Source: Dehalococcoidia bacterium | GTDB taxonomy: Bacteria > Chloroflexota > Dehalococcoidia > JAENJB01 | Direction of reading: 5' to 3' | Assembly (NCBI GenBank): GCA_016844565.1 | Contig: JAENJB010000062.1 | Location: 1 to 14,120, forward strand | Length of the DNA: 14,120 bases | Shown here: in pieces, positions 1-5,254 of the stretch | How positions within the stretch are numbered: the stretch's first letter is position 1 | Layout: each line of letters starts with the position of its first letter | The notes under the pieces: model-generated | The model's input: the letters and a program-made list of their open reading frames with translations, nothing else | Database searches by the model: none | What the model was told of the DNA's origin: nothing | Made by a program: the position numbers and the translations under genes

Positions 1-28
1 GGGTAGCCCTATTGGGTATCCAGGGCAT

Positions 29-157
29 CTACTCATCCCCCAAAGCTGACAGAATCTCCGCAGGCCTCACAACCTTGAGGCCCGATTCGCTGGTGACCCT
101 GGGGTTGTCCGATATGCAAATCACCTTGCATCCTTCGCACGGGCGTGCTAGAATAGG
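29..157 (-). pseudogene. 5'-truncated fragment, possible PIN-domain C-terminus
   Basis: On the minus strand a 42-codon open frame runs from an in-frame TGA (158-160) to a TAG stop at 29-31 and contains no ATG. Its C-terminal half reads like natural protein, with segments such as CKVICISDNPRV and GLKVVRPAEIL. The arrangement 'strand, Asp-Asn, then G-L-K-V-V-x-P-x-E-hydrophobic tail' resembles the last strand and tail of PIN-domain toxins, but no PIN catalytic core remains. The fragment begins inside the promoter/operator of the downstream antitoxin gene, which suggests that insertion or recombination of the toxin-antitoxin cassette removed the 5' part. It could also be the tail of an unrelated protein, or chance coding. 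Bases 1-28 show nothing recognisable. Confidence 0.3.
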
Positions 158-172
158 TCAAGATGACCTATT
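126..172 (+). promoter_or_regulatory. Toxin-antitoxin promoter with palindromic operator
   Basis: A -35-like TTGCAT (126-131) lies 17 bp before a -10-like TAGAAT (149-154). A perfect 9-bp inverted repeat, AATAGGTCA/TGACCTATT with a 3-base spacer, covers 152-172 and so overlaps the -10 box and the expected transcription start. Operators placed this way are the rule for Phd/YefM autorepressed toxin-antitoxin operons. The antitoxin gene follows 24 bases later. The -35 match is weak (3 of 6); the palindrome is unambiguous. Confidence 0.6.
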
Positions 173-195
173 GGTCAACTAATATGGAGGCAGTC

Positions 196-498
196 ATGGT
201 CAAGAAGGTGAGCGCGGCACAGGCGAAAGCCCAACTCTCGGCGCTGATGGCCGAAGTGGCCCACGGAGACAAGCATGTAATTATTGAGCGGCGAGGCGTG
301 CCCATGGTCGCCATGGTAAGCGTCAGCGACCTGGAGCGGTTGGAGGGGGGACAGCCGACACCGGCGCGGCCTCGAGGGGCGCTGGCTCTGGTAGGGGCGT
401 GGCGCGAGGTAGATGACCAGGAGTTGGACGCCCTCCTCGCCGACATCTATGCCAACCGGGAGCAGGACAGGGGCCGTCCGGTCGAACTCGAAGCCTGA
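196..498 (+). CDS. Type II antitoxin, Phd/YefM family
   Basis: This 100-aa protein neutralises the VapC toxin encoded next and probably represses its own promoter. The N-terminal segment VSAAQAKAQLSALMAEV, followed by a basic strand with IIERRGVPMVAMVSVSDLERLE, is the classic Phd/YefM fold: a dimerising DNA-binding N-terminal half. The C-terminal part (DDQELDALLADIYANREQ) is the expected toxin-wrapping acidic helix. I chose the ATG at 196 over an ATG at 163 because GGAGG (186-190) sits 5 bases before it, and because 163 would lie inside the operator palindrome. The stop TGA shares its last base with the toxin ATG (TGATG), which indicates translational coupling. The family call is firm; the cognate partner is inferred from adjacency. 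Confidence 0.9.
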   Translation: MVKKVSAAQAKAQLSALMAEVAHGDKHVIIERRGVPMVAMVSVSDLERLEGGQPTPARPRGALALVGAWREVDDQELDALLADIYANREQDRGRPVELEA

Positions 499-908
499 TG
501 TTCCTGCTGGATACGGATATTCTGAGCAATCTCCTTAGAAGGGCGCCTTCGACAACGCTCATTGCGAAGCTGGCTTTGGTGCCGGCGGAGGAGCAATTCA
601 CCTCCAGCATTACCCTTGGAGAGCTGGTCTACGGGGCCTACCGCCTGCGAGCGCGCACAGGCGCTCTGTTGGAACAAGTGGAGAAAACCCTTCTGGCGAA
701 TCTGCCTGTTCTTCCTTTCGATGCTGCCGCAGCACGCCGGTATGGCGAACTGAGGGCAGAGTTGGAGCGTCAGGGCATAGTTCTGGGTGATGGGGACCTG
801 CGAATAGGGGCTATCGCCCTAGCCAGGGGCCTTACGGTCGTTACGGGAAACATTCACCACTTCCAGAGAATCCCCGGACTGACTGTGGAGAACTGGCTGG
901 AAGAGTGA
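498..908 (+). CDS. vapC: VapC-type PIN-domain ribonuclease toxin
   Basis: This 136-aa PIN-domain protein has the size of a VapC toxin, a Mg2+-dependent endoribonuclease held inactive by its antitoxin. Conserved acidic positions are visible: Asp5 in LLDTDILS, Glu42 in TLGELVYG, Asp100 in GDGDLRIGAIALA, and the C-terminal TGNIHHFQRIPGL, where Asn118 occupies the fourth metal-site position. The full set suggests an active enzyme. Its ATG overlaps the antitoxin stop by one base, and its own TGA (906-908) overlaps the GTG proposed for tgt. The toxin is therefore sandwiched in a coupled three-gene arrangement. The RNA target cannot be read from sequence. It is transcribed from the promoter before the antitoxin; no separate promoter is seen. 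Confidence 0.92.
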   Translation: MFLLDTDILSNLLRRAPSTTLIAKLALVPAEEQFTSSITLGELVYGAYRLRARTGALLEQVEKTLLANLPVLPFDAAAARRYGELRAELERQGIVLGDGDLRIGAIALARGLTVVTGNIHHFQRIPGLTVENWLEE

Positions 909-2110
909 GTGTAGAGGGGAGAGCCATCATCAATCACTCTTTCCGCCTTCTTGCCACCTGCCCTGAGACCGGAGCCCGTGCGTGGGAGTTGACCACCCCA
1001 CACGGGGCCGTACCGACCCCTGTCTTCGCGCCGGTCGGCAGCCAGGCCACCGTCAAGACTCTCACGCCCGCCGACCTCAAGGAGCTGAAGACCATGCTGC
1101 TCCTGGCCAACACCTATCACCTCTACCTGAGGCCGGGCATCGAGGTCATCGCTCGCCTCGGCGGGCTGCACCGCTTCATGGCCTGGGACGGCCCCATTCT
1201 CACCGACAGCGGCGGCTACCAGCTTTTCTCACTGACCACTCTTTCGAAGGTCAGCGATGACGGGGTGCTCTTCCGTTCCCACATCGATGGCAGCGAGCAT
1301 TTCCTCACCCCGGAGAAGGTCATTGAGTGCGAGGAGAAGCTCGGGGCGGATATCATCATGGTGCTCGACCAGCCCCTCCCGAACACGGAGGACATCGGCC
1401 AGGTGCAGGCGGCCATGGAGAGGACTCAGCGCTGGGCGGAGAGATGCCTGAGGAGCCATCGGCGGGCGGACCAGGCGCTCTACGGCATCGTTCAGGGTGG
1501 CGTCTTTCCTGAGCTGCGCCGGCAGTCAGCCGCCGGGCTGACCGCTCTCGACTTTCCCGGCTACGCCATCGGGGGGTTGGGGCTGGGGGAAGGGAAAGAG
1601 CAGACCCTGGCCATAGTCGCAGAGACGGTTTCCTTTCTCCCTCTGGACAAGCCCCGCTATCTCATGGGCATCGGCTCTCCGGAGGATGTCATCGAGGCTA
1701 TCGCCAGAGGGGTGGACATGTTCGATTGCGCCTTGCCCACGCGGGTCGCCCGCAACGGAGCTTTCTTCACCCGGGGGGGGAGGCAGAACATCAGGAACGC
1801 CGCTTACAAGGATAGGGAGGCCCCCCTGGATTCGACCTGTGGTTGCTATACCTGCCGCACCTTCTCCGCCGCCTACGTGCACCACCTCTTCAAGTGCGAA
1901 GAACTGTTGGCCTACCGGCTGGCCACTTTACATAACCTTCACTTCCTGTTGGGGTTGGTGCGGGAGGCGAGGGATGCCATCGTTAACGGTACCTTCCCGT
2001 TTTTCCGAAAAGAGTTCCACTCCCGCTACCGCACCACCTCCGAGGAGGTGCGACTGGAGCAGAAGAGAAGGGGGCTGGCGGAGAGACAAGCTCGAACTTC
2101 TGGCCTCTGA
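905..2110 (+). CDS. tgt: tRNA-guanine transglycosylase (queuosine biosynthesis)
   Basis: The enzyme exchanges guanine-34 of GUN-anticodon tRNAs for the queuosine precursor preQ1. The 401-aa length fits the bacterial family. Landmarks are TDSGGYQ (Asp101, general base), GIVQGG (194-199, substrate pocket), the nucleophile Asp274 in MFDCALPTR, and the zinc site Cys312/Cys314/Cys317/His343 with exact C-x-C-x2-C-x25-H spacing. One oddity is VLDQPLPN at 153-160, where E. coli-type enzymes have DECTPYPA; the pocket cysteine is absent and the loop looks shorter. The GTG at 905 overlaps the vapC stop (GTGA) and has only a distant GGAG (887-890). A purine-rich GAGGGGAG (914-921) lies further in, but it precedes only ATC codons, so the exact start is uncertain. 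Co-transcription with the toxin-antitoxin pair is likely. Confidence 0.95.
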   Translation: MSVEGRAIINHSFRLLATCPETGARAWELTTPHGAVPTPVFAPVGSQATVKTLTPADLKELKTMLLLANTYHLYLRPGIEVIARLGGLHRFMAWDGPILTDSGGYQLFSLTTLSKVSDDGVLFRSHIDGSEHFLTPEKVIECEEKLGADIIMVLDQPLPNTEDIGQVQAAMERTQRWAERCLRSHRRADQALYGIVQGGVFPELRRQSAAGLTALDFPGYAIGGLGLGEGKEQTLAIVAETVSFLPLDKPRYLMGIGSPEDVIEAIARGVDMFDCALPTRVARNGAFFTRGGRQNIRNAAYKDREAPLDSTCGCYTCRTFSAAYVHHLFKCEELLAYRLATLHNLHFLLGLVREARDAIVNGTFPFFRKEFHSRYRTTSEEVRLEQKRRGLAERQARTSGL

Positions 2111-2169
2111 ATCCCCAGCAGATCTGCCCTTTCCTGTCATTACTTCGAAAATAGTCACTTCTGGCGCAG

Positions 2170-2280
2170 CCTGTCGTTGCGAGCCCATCCCGACTTGTCG
2201 GGATGGCGAAGCAATCTCTGCAGAGCTAGTGGCGTGATGAGATTGCTTCGCCCCGATGAAGCGGGACTCGCAATGACAGG
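2170..2280. repeat. REP/MITE-like palindromic repeat, copy 1
   Basis: An imperfect inverted repeat of about 111 bp. The left arm (2170-2217) begins CCTGTCGTTGCGAG and ends GCGAAGCAATCTC; the right arm (2239-2280) begins GAGATTGCTTCG and ends CTCGCAATGACAGG. The left arm also contains an internal hairpin, ATCCCGAC TT GTCGGGAT. Bases 2177-2203 are identical to 4861-4887 in copy 2. The element has no coding capacity and lies 60 bp after the tgt stop, where it could also end or stabilise that transcript. Non-autonomous palindromes with a 'CATTGCGAG...GAAGCAATCTC' core are common in many bacterial genomes. Confidence 0.85.
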
Positions 2281-2368
2281 AAGGTTTTGGAACTTGAAAT
2301 TGTTTAGAGTTCTGGATTTGGAGCTTCGCGAGGGGGCTGAGGGGCGGCATAGCCCCATACAAAACGAG

Positions 2369-2397
2369 AGGGGTGGAAAGGTTACCTTTCCACCCCT
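2369..2397 (-). terminator. Terminator hairpin of the 12-codon minus-strand gene
   Basis: A perfect 12-bp stem (GGGGTGGAAAGG, 2370-2381, with CCTTTCCACCCC, 2385-2396) extends by one A-T pair and has a 3-base loop. On the minus strand it is followed by TCTCGTTTTG, a moderate U-tract. On the plus strand no U-run follows, so it serves the minus strand. It starts 19 bases after the stop codon of the small ORF. Confidence 0.75.
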
Positions 2398-2415
2398 TCA
2401 TCGCTTAATGCCGAC

Positions 2416-2454
2416 TTATTTCTTTGGGGCCGGCTTCGCGGGCGGTTTCTTCAT
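2416..2454 (-). CDS. 12-aa Lys/Pro/Ala-rich small protein (unrecognised)
   Basis: The minus strand encodes MKKPPAKPAPKK followed by TAA: five Lys, four Pro, two Ala. I do not recognise the peptide. What supports translation is the architecture. A 10-base perfect anti-16S match, AAGGAGGTGA (plus 2461-2470), ends 6 bases before the ATG and gives 9-base spacing for the AGGAGG core. The TGA inside that site blocks any upstream extension in frame. A terminator hairpin follows directly (2369-2397), and a TTGACA/TATAAT promoter lies upstream (2585-2612), predicting a transcript of roughly 200 nt. The leader carries another hairpin (2486-2514). The peptide has no signal sequence or membrane segment; its strong positive charge would suit nucleic-acid or ribosome contact. 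Alternatively the unit is mainly a regulatory RNA whose ORF is a sensor or leader peptide. A winged-helix regulator is divergent next door. Confidence 0.6.
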   Translation of the reverse strand: MKKPPAKPAPKK

Positions 2455-2485
2455 GTGTTGTCACCTCCTTTCTCGAAAACAATAA

Positions 2486-2514
2486 AGGCAGAGGTTTGCA
2501 TCGCTCCTCTGCCT
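2486..2514 (-). promoter_or_regulatory. U-tailed leader hairpin, attenuator-like
   Basis: AGGCAGAGG (2486-2494) pairs perfectly with CCTCTGCCT (2506-2514) around an 11-base loop. On the minus strand the stem is followed directly by TTATTGTTTT, giving the form of an intrinsic terminator. It lies between the promoter and the ribosome binding site of the 12-codon ORF. That position suggests attenuation, although it could also be a stabilising 5' stem. No ligand-binding riboswitch class is recognised. Confidence 0.5.
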
Positions 2515-2538
2515 GTGCTATAAAGAGAAGTCATCTAC

Positions 2539-2581
2539 GTTTAAGTTTCATGTTCTTATAATGATGTTTCAAGTTTCATGT
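2539..2581. repeat. Direct repeat in the divergent regulatory region
   Basis: Two near-identical copies of GTTT(C)AAGTTTCATGT occur at 2539-2553 and 2566-2581, differing by one inserted C, with about 27 bp between starts. They lie just downstream of the minus-strand -10 box, inside the predicted leader of the 12-codon gene. The second copy abuts the palindrome at 2578-2593. They may be protein binding sites or repeated RNA elements. Confidence 0.6.
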
Positions 2582-2593
2582 ATAATTATACAT
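2578..2593. promoter_or_regulatory. Perfect 16-bp palindrome, putative operator
   Basis: ATGTATAATTATACAT is a perfect palindrome that contains the minus-strand TATAAT box. A dimeric regulator bound here would block the promoter of the 12-codon gene. The divergent winged-helix protein at 2650 is the obvious candidate by position. The same palindrome also presents TATAAT on the plus strand (2581-2586), which might serve that gene, although no convincing -35 is visible for it. Confidence 0.55.
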
Positions 2594-2612
2594 CGAGTGG
2601 CTGTTTTGTCAA
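2585..2612 (-). promoter_or_regulatory. Consensus sigma70-type promoter for the 12-codon gene
   Basis: On the minus strand a perfect TTGACA (plus 2607-2612) is followed after 16 bp by a perfect TATAAT (plus 2585-2590). This is the closest match to consensus in the window. Transcription should start near 2578, leaving a leader of about 124 nt before the small ORF. Confidence 0.75.
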
Positions 2613-2649
2613 GACCTTTAAGGATGATTCTTTCTAAGGGAGGTAGCTC

Positions 2650-3000
2650 TTGCCCGATTGGGCTTTCCTCACCAATCATGCGCTGGTCCTGAGCTATATC
2701 GCCCACCACCCTCGGATCACAGCTCGAGACCTAGCCAGCTCCATCGGCATCACCGAGAGGACGATACGTAAGATTATCGCCGACCTCCTAGCCGCCGGCT
2801 ACGTTACCAAGAAACGTGAAGGAAGAGGCAACCGCTACCGGGTCAATTCGGACCTGTCTCTTCGTCACCACAGTCACCGCGATGGCGCCGTTGGCGACCT
2901 GCTCGAATCCCTCGGCTGGAAGGGGCGTGGCGGTCATGATAGGAGACAAGTCCAGGGTCCTCTGGAAATCGTTCGCTCCCCATCGCGCGATGGCTCTTGA
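2650..3000 (+). CDS. Winged helix-turn-helix transcriptional regulator
   Basis: A 116-aa DNA-binding protein. Residues 24-50 (ITARDLASSIGITERTIRKI and the following helix) form a helix-turn-helix, and residues 51-67 (YVTKKREGRGNRYRVN) the basic wing. The opening WAFLTNHALVLSYIAHHP and the post-wing L-R-H-x-n-VGDLL segment match a family of small stand-alone winged-helix regulators. The C-terminal tail after about residue 92 is not recognised. The TTG start is supported by GGGAGG (2638-2643) with 6-base spacing. No effector domain is seen, so the signal is unknown. It is divergent from the 12-codon unit and convergent with the antiporter gene, from which 22 bases separate it. It probably binds the palindrome/direct repeats at 2539-2593, which is inference from position. 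Confidence 0.8.
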   Translation: MPDWAFLTNHALVLSYIAHHPRITARDLASSIGITERTIRKIIADLLAAGYVTKKREGRGNRYRVNSDLSLRHHSHRDGAVGDLLESLGWKGRGGHDRRQVQGPLEIVRSPSRDGS

Positions 3001-3022
3001 GCAGGCAATAACCGTGAATCCG

Positions 3023-4750
3023 CTAGTCTTGCTTCTCCGGGATGAGCTCGGCTATCTTTTCATCATGCCGAATGGCTGCTAAGGCTCGCTCGGCCTCCAT
3101 TTCCTTGAGGCAGGAGGCCGCGAGCGTCTTCGACAGGAACTCCAGGCTGGCCTGGAGTTCCGGGCTCACCAGCTCCATCGCTCCCAGTTTTCTCAGCTCC
3201 TCGGCGTCCTTTTCCCGGTGGACCCGGGCGATGATCTTCAGGCCAGGGTTGAGCGCCAGGGCCGCCTTGGCCGTGGTCAGCACCGCCAGCGGGTCGGGGA
3301 AGGTTATCACGAGCACCCGGGCCCGGCTGAGGTCTAACTGGGAAAGGACGTGGGCGTTGCTGGCGTCTCCGTAGACGCAGGCCGCGCCCCGACACCGTAT
3401 GTCGTTTATCACTTCGGGGTCGATCTCAATAACGGTGTAAGGTATGCTGGCATTCTGAAGGCCCCGGGCGATCTTCATACCGATGGCGCCGAAGCCGGCC
3501 AGTATCACAGGGACGGCCGCTTTTTCGATTTCAGAGCCGGGCAAACGCGGGCCGTTTTTCGCTTCTGATGCCTCGCCAATGGCTTGCGGCGCCATTTTGT
3601 AGTACAGGCTGGACGCCAATCCCAGGAACAGTGGCGTCAGCAACATGGTGATGATGGCGCAGGCCAGGAGAAGGGAGTAGACCTGGTCGGAGACTATGCC
3701 GGAGCTCACCCCTCCGGCGGCCAGAATGAAGCTGAACTCACCGATTTGAAAGAGGCCGGCTCCGGACAGGAGCGCGGTGCGTCCGCTGTAGCCGAAGCCT
3801 CGAACGATAGTGGAGACGACCAGTGTCTTAGCGAAGATGATGAGTAATACCGTGGCTGCCACCAGTTGCCATTGCTCGGCGACGAACCGCGGGTCGAGCA
3901 GCATGCCGAGGGAGACGAAGAACAGGGCGGCGAAAATGTCCCTTAGAGGGGTGATCTCTGCCAGGGCCTGGTGGGCGAACTTCGTCTCGCGGAGCACCAG
4001 GCCGATCAGGAAGGCGCCGAAGACGGCGGAAAGGCCGAAAATCTGTGTGCTGAGGGCCGCCCCCAGGGACAGGACCAGAACGGTGAGCAGGAACAACTCG
4101 CGGGAGCGGACGCCGCCCACGCGGCCCATCAGCCAGGGAAGGCCCCACATGCCGAGGACGGTGGCTGCCCCGATGGAGAGGACGGCCATCGCGGCGGCGG
4201 TGACCAGTGCCAGGAGGAGGTTCTGTTCCGTGCCGCCGAGCACGGGGGTCACCACCATCATCAAGACCACGCTGATATCTTGGAGGATGAGGATGGCCAT
4301 CATGATCCGCCCGTGCGGGGCGTCCAGTTCGCCCCGGTCCATCAGTGTCTTGAGGCCGATCATGGTGCTGCTCATGGAGATGGCCAGACCAAATATGGCT
4401 GCCTCGGCGAAAGGCCATCTGAACAGGGTCACGCCCACGAGAGTGCCGAGGGCAAAGGTAATGACAATCTGGGCCGCGCCGCCCCAGAGCCCTACCTTGC
4501 CCACCTGCCTCAACTGTGTGAAGGAGACCTCCAGTCCCAGGGTCAGCATCATCAGGGCAACGCCGATAGTAGCCGCTCCCTGAACCAGCTCGATGTCGCC
4601 TATGAGCCTCAGGGCGTGAGGGCCGATGGCCATGCCAATGACCAGGTAGCCGAGGATGATCGGCTGCCTCAGGCGGTGGGCTATCATGCCGCCGATGAGG
4701 GCCGCTCCCAGCAAGATAGTGAAGCTGATGGCTAGGCTTGATTGCTCCAT
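3023..4750 (-). CDS. CPA2-family cation/proton antiporter with TrkA-N domain
   Basis: This 575-aa inner-membrane protein exchanges a monovalent cation (K+ or Na+) for protons, as in the KefB/KefC/YbaL group. Residues 5-385 are a run of hydrophobic segments. Conserved marks are GYLVIGMAIGPHAL (34-47), the transport-site Asp158 in ILQDISVVL, FGAFLIGLVLRET (244-256) and LFFVSLGMLLDP (276-287). Residues 414-535 form a TrkA-N/RCK nucleotide-binding domain: GFGAIG (419-424), Glu442 at the end of strand 2, GDAS (461-464). No clear TrkA-C domain follows; the last 40 residues are a charged helical tail. The ATG at 4750 has GAGG 7 bases before it. The ion specificity (K+ or Na+) and the regulating ligand (NAD(H), glutathione) cannot be decided. 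The gene stands alone: convergent with the winged-helix gene and separated upstream by a hairpin/repeat region. Confidence 0.92.
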   Translation of the reverse strand: MEQSSLAISFTILLGAALIGGMIAHRLRQPIILGYLVIGMAIGPHALRLIGDIELVQGAATIGVALMMLTLGLEVSFTQLRQVGKVGLWGGAAQIVITFALGTLVGVTLFRWPFAEAAIFGLAISMSSTMIGLKTLMDRGELDAPHGRIMMAILILQDISVVLMMVVTPVLGGTEQNLLLALVTAAAMAVLSIGAATVLGMWGLPWLMGRVGGVRSRELFLLTVLVLSLGAALSTQIFGLSAVFGAFLIGLVLRETKFAHQALAEITPLRDIFAALFFVSLGMLLDPRFVAEQWQLVAATVLLIIFAKTLVVSTIVRGFGYSGRTALLSGAGLFQIGEFSFILAAGGVSSGIVSDQVYSLLLACAIITMLLTPLFLGLASSLYYKMAPQAIGEASEAKNGPRLPGSEIEKAAVPVILAGFGAIGMKIARGLQNASIPYTVIEIDPEVINDIRCRGAACVYGDASNAHVLSQLDLSRARVLVITFPDPLAVLTTAKAALALNPGLKIIARVHREKDAEELRKLGAMELVSPELQASLEFLSKTLAASCLKEMEAERALAAIRHDEKIAELIPEKQD

Positions 4751-4770
4751 TGCTGATCCTCACCCCCTGG

Positions 4771-4799
4771 CCCCCTCTCCTTCATTGAAGGAGAGGGGG
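4771..4799. other. Perfect 14-bp stem-loop upstream of the antiporter
   Basis: CCCCCTCTCCTTCA (4771-4784) and TGAAGGAGAGGGGG (4786-4799) are exact reverse complements separated by one base, so the real loop is a few bases longer and the stem slightly shorter. It lies 20 bases before the antiporter start codon on the minus strand, just upstream of its ribosome binding site, and might affect its translation or end the upstream transcript. Neither flank has a long U-tract. A 'CTCACCCCCTGGCCCCCTCTCC' type palindrome also recurs as a dispersed repeat in many Chloroflexota-like genomes. Confidence 0.6.
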
Positions 4800-4812
4800 A
4801 AGAGGTTTCTCG

Positions 4813-4832
4813 AGAGGGCCTGGCGGCCCTCT
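4813..4832 (-). terminator. GC-rich hairpin, possible terminator of the NIL operon
   Basis: AGAGGGCC (4813-4820) pairs perfectly with GGCCCTCT (4825-4832) around a 4-base loop. It lies about 170 bases beyond the stop of the NIL gene on the minus strand and upstream of the antiporter. There is no U-run on the minus strand, so function as a Rho-independent terminator is uncertain. Confidence 0.4.
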
Positions 4833-4853
4833 TAACTCCCGAGTCCCATTCTA

Positions 4854-4964
4854 CCTGTCATTGCGAGCCCATCCCGACTTGTCGGGAGGGCGTGGCAATC
4901 TCTGACATAGTCTGGTGAGATTGCTTCGTCGTCGCGCCACAGGCGCTCCTCCTTGCAATGACGG
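4854..4964. repeat. REP/MITE-like palindromic repeat, copy 2
   Basis: Same element type as at 2170-2280. It opens CCTGTCATTGCGAG and contains the internal hairpin TCCCGAC TT GTCGGGA. It continues GGCAATCTC, then GAGATTGCTTCG on the return arm, and closes CCTTGCAATGACGG. Bases 4861-4887 equal 2177-2203 of copy 1, while the middle and right arm have diverged (GTCGTCGCGCCACAGGCGCTC). It occupies the gap between the NIL gene and the antiporter. Confidence 0.85.
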
Positions 4965-5000
4965 AACTGGCTGAGTATCGGGGGGCGAAGGGTGAGGTCG

Positions 5001-5243
5001 TCACCCCTCGAGGACGTCGCCGCTGATGGGGTCCACCCTGACCCCCTTAGACCGCACCCACTCCAGTCCCCGCTCGATGTCCTCGGGCTTTCCGTCGAGC
5101 TCCAGCACTGCCCAGCCCCTGTCCTCCTTAACATCGGCGCGTCGAATATTGGTGGCGATGCGGAACTTCCGCCCTAGAGTGTAGATAACCGGTTCGGTTA
5201 TTAAATCGGGTTGAAAGGTGAACATTACTCTTCGTTTTGCCAT
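5001..5243 (-). CDS. Stand-alone NIL-domain protein
   Basis: An 80-aa protein consisting of one NIL (ferredoxin-like, ligand-sensing) domain of the kind found at the C-terminus of the methionine importer ATPase MetN. It starts MAKRRVMFTFQPDLITEPVIY, and continues with GRKFRIATNIRRADVKEDRGWAVLELDG-type alternation of strand, helix and strand, with VRSKGVRVDPI near the end. No ABC ATPase is attached. It lies 11 bases after the threonine synthase stop. Its ribosome binding site (GAGGAG, about 5250-5255) overlaps that stop, so it is translationally coupled. The context suggests sensing or partnering in aspartate-family amino-acid metabolism (threonine/methionine branch); that role is inference. 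Confidence 0.8.
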   Translation of the reverse strand: MAKRRVMFTFQPDLITEPVIYTLGRKFRIATNIRRADVKEDRGWAVLELDGKPEDIERGLEWVRSKGVRVDPISGDVLEG

Positions 5244-5254
5244 CCCTCGTCTCC

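Noticed and set aside
163..195. Extended antitoxin start at 163
   Set aside because: It would place the start codon inside the operator palindrome and has no ribosome binding site; the ATG at 196 has GGAGG at ideal distance.
2980..2993. Perfect 14-bp palindrome CCATCGCGCGATGG
   Set aside because: It lies within the end of the winged-helix gene, with no loop or U-tract; probably chance or a weak structure in the convergent 3' ends.
3810..4735. Long plus-strand open frames (about 255 aa each) over the antiporter region
   Set aside because: They are antisense to a well-matched CPA2 antiporter, have Arg/Pro- or His/Gly/Glu-rich low-complexity composition and no ribosome binding sites. They are GC-driven shadows.
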